Shown one piece after another: positions 1 through 10,900 of a DNA stretch of 64,000 nt; position 1 is the first letter of the stretch, and each line of letters opens with the position of its first letter. The stretch spans positions 6,214,501 through 6,278,500 of the forward strand of contig OX359189.1 in the NCBI GenBank assembly GCA_947172415.1, in the 5' to 3' direction. The notes beneath the pieces were generated by a model. That model was not told the DNA's origin, did no database searches, and was given only the letters and a program-made list of their open reading frames with translations. The position numbers and the translations under genes were made by a program. The DNA comes from Chondrosia reniformis (lineage: Eukaryota; Porifera; Demospongiae; Chondrillida; Chondrillidae).

Positions 1-38
1 TATCTATTACGGTGATAATTGTGTGTTTGTATTTTTAG

Positions 39-2413
39 ATGATAATGAATGTGAACTTGGAATTGACAACTGTAGCATGATTTGTGAGAATCTTCAGGGG
101 TCCTTTATCTGTTCTTGTGAAACTGGATATAAGCTTGTTGATGAAGTACATTGCCAAGGTATGTATACAAAATATTGATTATTTTACATACTTTCAGATC
201 CCTTGACACATATATTTTGAGAAAGCGTGTAGAGTAAAGTAAAGGATAGACGAATATCAAATGTGTTGATGTTGTAGATATAAATGAATGTGTCGAAGGA
301 CAACATAAATGCACCCAAGTGTGTGAAAACAACCTGGGAAGTTACACCTGCTCCTGCATGTCTGGCTACACACTTGCTGAGGATAGACTTTCTTGTGAAG
401 GTAACAAAAGAGGATGTTTACATCCATACTCTATTAAATGGCAATGTTTTTGCTTACCTTTAAATTAGACATTAATGAATGCCTAGCCATTGGTAGAAAC
501 TGTAGTCACAGATGTGTCAATAGTAGGGGATCATATGAATGTGAATGCTTCATGGGATACACTCTCAATGTGGACAACTTTACTTGTACTGGTGAGTGTA
601 GATAGTACCTAAAGTAAGTGTACATATGAAATTATATTCCCATCCCATATGTATCTACTTCTTTGAAACATATTCTAATTTAAAGATTTTGGTAATACTG
701 CAACTTTAGATGTTGACGAGTGCAGCTTGGGAGTTCACAATTGCAGTGTAAATTGTGTGAACACTGAAGGGAGCTTTTCATGTTCTTGTCCATCTGGATA
801 CAGTTTGAGCAAGGATGGGGTGTCTTGTGAAGGTTAGAACAGATATATGAGTTAATGATCATATACGTTTACATCATGTTTTGTACAGATGATGATGAGT
901 GTGAACTTGGAACACACAACTGTAGTTCAAGATGTGAAAATACAGAAGGGTCATTTATTTGTTCCTGCGAATCTGGATATGAACTTGTTGATCAAGTCAA
1001 TTGTAGAGGTAAGCTCATCAGTACTTATTCTAATGTGATGTCAATATTAATGGTTTGTTGCTTTTTAGATATAAATGAATGTGAAGAAGGACAACATGGC
1101 TGTTCTCACATTTGTGAAAACACCTTAGGAAGCTATTCTTGTTTGTGCTTTTCTGGCTTCAGACTCTCTGAGGACCATCTGTTTTGTGAAGGTTCATAAA
1201 GAGAGATTCAAGCGTTTCCTCTGAATTTATGTATTATCATATCTTTAATTAGACATTAATGAATGCCTCACCATCGGTAGAAACTGTAGTCACAGATGTG
1301 TCAATAGTAAGGGATCATATGAATGTTCATGTTTCAAGGGATACACTCTCAATGTGGACAACTTTACTTGTACTGGTAAGTGTAGATAGTACCTAAAGTA
1401 AGTGTACATATGAAATTATATTCCCATCCCATATGTATCTACTTCTTTGAAACATATTCTAATTTAACGATTTTGGTAATACTGCAACTTTAGATGTTGA
1501 CGAGTGCAGCTTGGGAGTTCACAATTGCAGTGTAAATTGTGTAAACACTGAAGGGAGCTTTTCATGTTCTTGTCCATCTGGATACAGTTTGAGCGAGGAT
1601 GGGGTATCTTGTGAAGGTTAGAACAGATATACGTATGAGTTAATAATCATGTACGTTTACATCATGTTTTGTACAGATGATAATGAGTGTGAACTGGGGA
1701 CACACAACTGTAGTTCAAGATGTGAAAATACAGAAGGGTCATTTATTTGTTCCTGTGAATCTGGATATGAACTTGTTGATCAAGTTAATTGTAGAGGTAA
1801 GCTCATCAGTACTTATTCTAATGTAATCTTAATATTAATGGTTTGTTGCTTTGTAGATATAAATGAATGTACTGAGGGAAAACATAACTGTTCCCAAGTG
1901 TGTGAAAACAACCTGGGGAGTTACACCTGCTCCTGCATGTCTGGCTACACACTTGCTGAGGATAGACTTTCTTGTGAAGGTAACAAAAGAGAATGTTTAC
2001 ATCCGTACTCTATTAAATGGCATTGTTTTTGCTTATACCTTTAAATTAGACATTAATGAATGCCTAGCCATCAGTAGAAACTGTAGTCACAGATGTGTCA
2101 ATAGTAAGGGATCATATGAATGTGAATGTTTCAAGGGATACACTCTCAATGTGGACAACTTTACTTGTACTGGTGAGTGTAAATAGTACCGATTGTAAGT
2201 GTACATATGAAATTATATTCCCATCCCATATGTATCTACTTCTTTGAAACATATTCTAATTTAACGATTTTGGTAATACTGCAACTTTAGATGTTGACGA
2301 GTGCAGCTTGGGAGTTCACAATTGCAGTGTAAATTGTGTGAACACTGAAGGGAGCTTTTCATGTTCTTGCCCATCTGGATACAGTTTGAGCAGTGATGGG
2401 GTATCTTGTGAAG
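39..2413 (+). repeat. Four-EGF-exon cassette present three times in tandem
   Basis: Exons 39-832, 889-1616 and 1677-2413 are three copies of the same four-exon cassette, with a spacing of about 790-850 bp. Introns as well as exons match; the intron after the third EGF of each cassette is nearly identical in all three. The second and third copies look the most similar. This indicates recent unequal crossing-over or gene conversion that added four EGF domains at a time, while the exon phase (1-1) kept the frame. Confidence 0.85.
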
Positions 2414-5400
2414 GTCAGCTCCTTTTGTGCACATGTTCAGTATAGTACCCCAAAGTGAAGGTTTATCTTGAGCATTTGTACACCTACTGTATGCATTATA
2501 TTATATGTACCTCAATCTCCCGATTGAGAATATACTTAATGCTTGAAATTACAAACAATATTTGTACATATATAGGTTTAGAACAGCAACAGAAAGTTTT
2601 TAATGATATTTTTCTTTTTAATTAAGCATGTAATAAGGTTTAGGACTGTTATATATACTGATATATGTGTAACCATAGTACATACGTACATATATGAAAT
2701 CTTTTTCTTTTCTAAGCAGATCTCAATGAATGTCTTGGAGAGGAACATAACTGCTCACAACTGTGTAATAATACAGAAGGTTCCTTTTATTGCAGCTGTA
2801 AGGAAGGGTTTCATTTGGACACAAATGGAAAAAGTTGTGTGGGTGAGTATTATGAAATATGCATTAAACATAGTCTGATAAATGAATTCTATGTACGTAT
2901 TACTCGCACTGAGAATTTTAATTCTTATTTGGAAATGGATGTTTCAAAGGTCAAGGTTGTTCATTTAGATATGAGGAAGATTGCATATCCATATCTCCAA
3001 CATTACATATTTCTAGCCAAGTTCCAGATGCTTGGGATTTATCAATGAGCTACAGTGTAAGTCCTTACGTTTAGGACATTTCCTTTTTGTCACTTCTAAT
3101 TAGATGTTGATGAATGTACTTTGGGAGAAGATAATTGTGAACAAGTTTGTGTAAATACTATTGGAAGTTACCACTGTACTTGTAGAAGTGGTTATCTTCT
3201 TGGAGAAGATGACAGACACTGTAATGGTTAGTTTTAGCAGATCAATCTTAGTGGCTAGTTGTCTGATCATGTTTTTTATTTTGCTGCAGATATTGATGAA
3301 TGCATTGCTGGAGCACATGCCTGTTCACATTTCTGTAACAACACAGTTGGGAGCTACAATTGTTCATGTAGACATGGTTACGTTTTGAACCAGGCTGGCA
3401 CTTGCAATGGTAAAGTGCCTAAATATATGAACATACGGTAACCATGCATTTACGTATACTTTTGGCAAGTTACAACATATTTACTTGCAAAGATATTTTG
3501 CTATACTTCGAAAACGGTTCAAAATTATATGACCAAATTATGAGCTCTTTTGCTATTTAATTATTATTATGTACATATGTACATAGCATTGCTTTGTGGT
3601 TGCAGATATTAATGAATGTGAAGGTAATCATGGATGTGAGCATATCTGTCTCAACAATCCGGGATCATATGAATGCAGATGTAGAACAGGTTTTAGGCTT
3701 AAAGTGAGGGCAAAGAAATGTATTGGTGAGTTGAAAATTTATACATACATACGTACATACATATGTTTCCTTCATCTTATTATACTGTCCTGCTTATGGG
3801 ATATTGCCCATTGAAGCCAATGACCAACTGTTCCCCTCTCAGACTTTGTTTCATGTAGCTCATTTGATCTGACCTAACTAACAGAGCAAACCAGTTGTAG
3901 TGAAGACAAGTTACACTATGGCAACTGTAATGACAAGCCAGTAGTCACTTACAATAGCTCCTCTGAACTTGATTTCTGTCAACTGCATCTTCTGTGTTTC
4001 CTCTGACCTAATAATGCATTGCAGCTGCAGTTCAATTATCCGTGATTCAATGAATTATATCACCAGTACTAAAGGATTTGTCTTTTTCCGAATTGTTGTA
4101 CATATATGAACATTAGCAGGAATGCCATTTTATAATTACATCTATTCGTGTGCATCCCTTATATGATATATGTACGTACGTACATACAATGTACGTATAA
4201 TACAAGGACAATTACCTTTACATTGATATTTGTACATCATCTTTAAATGTTTAGATATTAATGAATGTACTACCTTTCGGGATCATTGCCAGCAAAACTG
4301 TTTGAATACTGAAGGATCATATGACTGTTCATGCAACGATGGATATACTCTTGAAGGAAATGGATACTCGTGTTCTTGTAAGACTTAATAGGAACTTACA
4401 TTCAAATTTGACACAAATAGGTTACAGGGATGGATGCCTCATTCGTACATGTGCATTATAGGAAATTGAGTCTTACTATCCTTTTTTAGATATTAAGTCA
4501 TGATATATACATTTTGGTAATTTTAATATTTACTAAATGAGTTTTGAAGCACTAAGAAACTGTGTATACGATTTAGGCTGTGTTATTTTTGATAAACGTA
4601 AAACTCCTTCCTATGTATGTACTTCATATGTAGTAACTCAACCGTGTAAACACAAAGATCACAATTGTGATCAGGTCTGCCTAGACCTTGGTAGAGATGG
4701 CTACACGTGTGATTGTCTACCTGGTTACAGGCTGTTATCAGATGGATTGTCTTGCTCAGGTAACCACCATATGCATACAGTATATATATAAGCTCTGTAA
4801 GCATTTTCTATCACCAACATACACCAAAGTATAGAAACTACTCTGTTAGTTTATATTCTATTCTTAGCCTTATATGTACTGTACTTCAGCTTTACGTATT
4901 TATAGAAATGTGGTTATTTAAATAACTCATAAGTTACTCATTATCTATAGTACTTATCAGTGACCATAATACTGTCTTGCGTCCATGGTTCAGATATTGA
5001 TGAATGTGCAGAAGGGAGGCACAGATGCAATCACAACTGTGTTAATAATGTTGGCGGTTTTAAATGCACATGTAGAGCAGGATTTCAGCCCAGAAGTACT
5101 AATTCCAATGGATGTTTAGGTAGGCATTTAATACTTGACTTAACATTATCTGTACTCACACCTTTTAAAATGGAATAATATTGTTGAACAAATACTTTTT
5201 TTATTAAATATTTGTTCAGACATTAATGAATGTCAGGTTGGCCATAATTGCAGTCAAATTTGCATAAACAAGTTTGGCACTTTCAAGTGTGACTGCAGGT
5301 CTGGATACAAGATGGGAGTAGATGGTGTATCTTGCGAAGGTAATTTAATATATGCATCCATGATCAGACATGTACTAGTATATGGATCATTTTCTAATAC

Positions 5401-7409
5401 TACACAGAGTCTGCTAACTGCTCTATCTATGTACGTATAACAATTTTAGACTGTTGTCTTATAACAGAAATGGTTTTATAATTCACATTTAGACTGTTAA
5501 AATTGCCCTCTACTTACTAATACTGTATATGTACGTACGTATGTACACAGGTGAAATTGGTATATTATTTGATGAATTGTAGATATTGATGAATGCAAAG
5601 TAGGAACCCACCGTTGTGCTCAAAAGTGCATAAACAGTCTAGGAAGTTATGAGTGTTCATGTAACAGTGGATATACCAAAAGTAGTAGTGGCCTGTTTTG
5701 CATAGGTAAGTTTTAATTTTTTAGTCGATAAAATTAAGATTTTGGAGATAAATGTGCTCTTGTTACTTAGATATCAATGAATGTTCTCTTGGAATTGATG
5801 ACTGTGAGCAGTCCTGTATCAATAATAGGGGCAGCTTTAACTGTACATGTTTTGATGGATATATGCTTCTGTCAGATGGATGGTCATGTACACGTACGTT
5901 AGAGCTTTTCCATGCATATATTTGTTATACATATTTAGTAGCAACAATTTTTACTACATAATATCATTGAAACATCTTTTGCAATGTACATATATATTAC
6001 ATATTAAGTATGTGTATGTTCAAGGAATATTTTAAATGAATCCAAAGTAAATTTCTTGACTAAAATATATAACTTAAGCAGCATAGACCTGACCTACTTA
6101 AATATCTTTAAATAATATATGAATTACCCATAGCAGCAAAACTGAAATTGATATTAATATAGAATAATTAATATTTTGTACGTATGTACATATATACTGT
6201 ATACATATATTCCTACACAAACATACTCCACTATTTTGTCTTTATGTCTCTTCAAAGGAACTGATGCTTGCTCTGATCCTAGCATTAACAAGTGTAGTCA
6301 AAAGTGTCTTACCTTTACTGATCAAAACGGAGAAAGCCAACATGAATGTAGCTGTTTTGGTGGATTTTATCTTGCTAGTGATGGGAACACATGCCATGGT
6401 AACTGCTCCAATGTCTCTTAACTTTTAGTCCATTCTAGGGGTATATTTTCTATGTATAGACTTTCATGTTACATCATATATACGTATATATATTGTATTA
6501 CTAATTGTAGATATTAATGAATGTAAAGATTCTAATGGTGGATGCCAACAAAACTGCTACAACACAAATGGTAGTTCTTACTGTACTTGCCAAAATGGCT
6601 TTAGCCTGCGTTCAGATAAGGAAAGTTGCAGAGGTACATACGTATATACTCTTTACTTATTATAATATGTATCCTGTATGAGTTATTGTTTATCTATTTA
6701 TTTCCTATTTTGCCTAAAGACTAAACACTGTCTGATAATTACAATTAAGCTTAACAGTTTAACTCATGTATGCATCCATTTTATCAATCAAGTCATTTAA
6801 AAATATAAATGTTTACAAGTACGTATGTATTCCTCGTTCACATTTCCTGTAAATTATGTTATATTTTAAAGTTTTTGTATTAAAGTCAACCTAGTCCTTT
6901 CTGGACATTTAGACACTTTTACTTTAATCATTTTATTATTCTTGCATAATTATTTTTATCATGTGATCATCAGTCCCCTATTTATCCCCGCATTGCATAT
7001 TACACTGTGTACCTAGAATCAGAGCCATATTATAGCTAAAGGTCTCTCCAGTTAAAATAAGATACAGTACTTGAATATGTTCACAATATGATGGTTCTTG
7101 GTTAGTGACTCTTAGTTTTTCTTGAATGTAGACACAACTGGGTTTGGTGCTTTAAGGTTAAGACCCACATCTTCAAGTGTAATTCTGTTTTGGAGAAGTC
7201 CTAAATTGACAGTACTTAGTTATATAGTTCGATATGAAGAAATAAAGACCAATGGTGAATATGGAAATGTAAAGACCCAGGTTGCAGGCAGAAGGACTGT
7301 AGCACTGAGAGTCTCTGGGCTGACTCCTGGAAAGCAATATGAATTCACTGTGTCAGCTAAAATAGGGAATGGGGAAGCTGTTGTGAGCACCCTTCAAGGC
7401 ATAGTATGA
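39..7409 (+). CDS. Fibrillin-like multi-EGF protein with terminal FnIII domain, 3' part
   Basis: Partial gene; the 5' end lies left of the window. I join 25 exons, nearly all in phase 1: 39-158, 278-400, 469-591, 710-832, 889-1008, 1069-1191, 1253-1375, 1494-1616, 1677-1796, 1857-1979, 2050-2172, 2291-2413, 2720-2842, 3104-3226, 3290-3409, 3606-3725, 4255-4377, 4634-4759, 4994-5119, 5220-5339, 5583-5705, 5771-5893, 6258-6398, 6511-6633, 7132-7409. The first 24 each encode one six-cysteine EGF domain, most opening with D-(I/V/D/L)-(N/D)-E-C, the calcium-binding EGF signature. The exons at 4634 and 6258 lack that opening. The last exon encodes one FnIII domain ending at TGA 7407-7409. Such proteins are extracellular matrix or adhesion proteins. 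No transmembrane segment is visible, so the product may be secreted. A possible donor (GTATGAG at 7404) could instead extend it, but no following exon is seen before the opposite-strand gene. Confidence 0.88.
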
Positions 7410-7945
7410 GTAGCATGATTTACTTATGTAAGACGTTCAGTACTGCATTTTGTTAAAGAATTTACAGAATGTACTGATTGACTTTCACTTAAGTATATAC
7501 GTACATTTCAGCAGCACACTTCAAGCATATGGAGTAGGCATAACATGAAGGAAAATGATATTTAAATGTAACATATACATAACCTCATGGTCTTGGCTTC
7601 TCTTTATTGATACAGACTATATATACTATATACACTAGTAATTATATAGAGTGATGCTGTACATTATACTATTTAGACTCGAGCGGTAATGCCTTATGGG
7701 CATATATGTAGATTTTAATTATTTGGAATTCACAAAAATCACCATGGTGGATAATATAATGATTACATTCATCCATGCTTTAATTAGATCCTATAGCTAA
7801 GGCTATATGTAATTCACTTGTCAATCATTATACGTATCATGCAAAAAACTGTATGCAATTTATATGAATTTGTGTATAATTTCTACTTAATGGTTTAGTT
7901 TGATGTACACACAGTATTCCTATATATGCAAACACATTCTCTTGC
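7410..7945. other. Intergenic between convergent genes
   Basis: This stretch separates the 3' end of the EGF gene (+) from the 3' end of the trefoil gene (-). A TTTATT at 7603-7608 reads AATAAA on the minus strand, 338 bases past the trefoil stop, and is a candidate poly(A) signal. Nothing else is recognised. Confidence 0.5.
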
Positions 7946-10900
7946 TTAGTTAGCATGCATTGAAATTGAGTGATAGCACCAGTAATCAGTGTCACTTGGA
8001 GCATAACAGCACCCCAGAGTTTCGACACAGTCTTTTGGAGTCATCCCAGCCCGGCCTATAAATACGTAAATAAAAAGACAGTGGTGACTTCAAATGAATT
8101 TAATTAAGGTTAGAAAAATTGATGAATTTATATTCTGCAAAATTGATTAGAATGTATACATGATATATATGTATTAATTTATCAACATGCATAAAATACT
8201 TAATACAAAGGTTTAACTTACCGCAGTCAGTCTTGCTACTACTATGAGCAGCACAAACATGGTATCTACTTCCATCTATAAATCCTTTGTAAAAGCACCT
8301 TGGCCCAGTCTACATGTTTGAATAAGAGAAGAGTTATATCTACAAGCAGCCACAGTTTTTGAAGGCAAAATGGCTAATAAACCGTATTTTGGCTGTCATA
8401 TATATTTTGTTTTCAAAAGCTGTATAATTTCAATGTTTATGTATATGATGATATAGCCAAAAGTATTGGTCAGGTAGACGGTTTGGTTTCGGTTGGTTTG
8501 ACAGACTGGCAGATTAGGTGGCTAACATAACTTTCAACATATAATCTGTCAACCTATATAAAATCACATAATGATGGAGGTTATATAGATATTATGTGTG
8601 ATTTAAAAAATACATAAGCGATGGTAAATATAACCCATTGGTTTAGATTGCCTCTCCCACTGGAAATGGGCTGGGGTCTTTATGATTATCAGCTTAATTG
8701 TTCTAATAAGAGAATTACCTTAAAGGGCCACTGAAATGCTCAAAATCGATTTTGAGTTAGCAGTATTTTTAAAGTCGCTTATACCCGAATATACCAAAAA
8801 TGGCGTTCTTTTGCAGCGAAGACTTTCCTTCGAAGGGAAATCGACGTACTTCCGGACCACTTTCTTTAAGCTCGGCTCGAATGCGGTCGAATTGCGGTTT
8901 ATCGTTAAACGTCACGGTGTGACGTCACGTCAGGAATAGATTGCTCGAATCCGTAAGTTACGTATATAGTTTTGTTCGACGAAAATGCCAGAACGATGCG
9001 TTGCAGCCGGCTACAATCTTCGAAGACAAGACGGTGTCAGCCTTGACAGATTCCCTAGCGATGAACAAGCTCAGTGGCAGAACTCTGGTGGCCATATAGC
9101 CAGCTGTCCTGGATTCAATTTTCCCTCTTTGTGCAGACTTGTTTAGAATTACTTGTGGTTTGATTAATATTCATAAATAATAAAATGTATATATATAGCT
9201 TGCTGTTTTTCCTTTTGATATGTATATACATACCTTGCATGTACATCTTATATTTAAGGCTGTAAAATAATATATAACAAATTACTTTCATAGTGTGGTC
9301 AATGTTTGGATGATGTATGTATGTATCATTTTGTGAGGTCAAAAAAGTACATACCAATCGAGAGTTTTCTCTTAACTGTGCCAAACTTACCTTTAAGATA
9401 GTTTTTAGTTTTTGAGCTTCTATAGAGACACAGTTTTGTTTCTATAGAAGTCAGACATTTTGACCATAGGGATCAATTAATCGCTGAAGAAAACCTTTAA
9501 CTTCTCAAGAAACAAAATTGTGTCTATGTACACTCAAAAGAATAAAGACGAACCATCTCAAAGGCAAATTATATACAATGCTTGCAAGCTATTTATAAAT
9601 ATATATATATAGATACAAAATATATAATAATAAAAACAGTCTAGTCACCATATATGGAAAATGTATATACATATATATACTCCTGTTCCAAGCTTTATTA
9701 AAAATATATATATAGACAAAACAAAACTCACATATGATGTAGAATAACAGCAACCCCTTCTTTCACAAGCTTGTCTAGAAATATCATGCCATCCTATATA
9801 TATTTTAAATTTTGTATATACATAAATTAAAACGCTAAATATATTGGACCAGATATTATAATATTAAGAGTTTTATAGTAACATGCATATGTATACCTAT
9901 ATAGTTACATATGGATATAACTTATTAGTGTAATACAAGATCTAGAGTGATCACCAGAGATGCAGATGTTCCCATGGAATACTGAAATTATATTTATCCA
10001 TATAAGTAGGGATGGTGCGCCCAATCATAGAAGTGATATTATGGAATATAAGTATATAACTTATATAAATTTCCATATAATACCACTTCGGTATTGTTTG
10101 TTTCAATACTTTTTCCAGATGTGCTATTCATTGTTGCAACACTGGCCATCCCTAGCCTACTTCTAATTTAATTTTTTTAAATGTTTTAATAAATACTATA
10201 TAATCTCTATATATTTATATATATAAACTCACCACAGTTGACTCTTGGTTGATTGTAGTTACAGAATGTTTGAGGACCCTTTGAATATGTGCACCATGGA
10301 TTAACCTAACAGGTATACAAGTAAATTAAAACATTCAAAAATGAAGTTAAAAGTAGGGATGGTACCTATTATAACAGTGTTTAGCACATTTAGAAAAAGT
10401 AACAAAACAAGACAGTGATCATAATATGGTAAGGCTAACATTGCAGAAGTGGCATACTGAAACTTATATATAATTAACTATATATACACATCACCTCTAT
10501 GTTTGGGTGCATCATGGATATATACTAGAAATAGGGATCGATATGCCATGTTTTTTCGGCTGCCGAGTTTATATAGCCCACACATGTCATCCCCACATTT
10601 CTTTTCCCACCTTTTTTCACCTTTCCTATCTCTCTATAAGTTAAATATATTTTAACCCTTTATTGTGGAAAAATGCCCTTGCGCAATAATGTGTTATCGT
10701 GGTGGTAGTCTCGTACCCAGCCCCAACTTCCGCAAAAATGGCTGACGCCACGGAAGGTTGGGTCTGGGGACTATGGGCATATTTCTTGGCGATGATTGCG
10801 CAATATCACATGATGGGCACATGCTTCCATATCGCTTGGACACGCTGGTATTTTATACTCCAACAGCAGCTTTCAACGCATCCCCTACCTTGGGAAACAG

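Noticed and set aside
2930..3060. Possible extra EGF exon between 2842 and 3104
   Set aside because: A 'tttagatatgagg' acceptor-like site exists, but the cysteine spacing and frame do not form an EGF domain.
7391..7410. GC-AG donor after CAAG at the end of the first FnIII exon
   Set aside because: It would keep phase 1, but the match to a GC-donor consensus is weak, and no following exon is seen before the opposite-strand gene.
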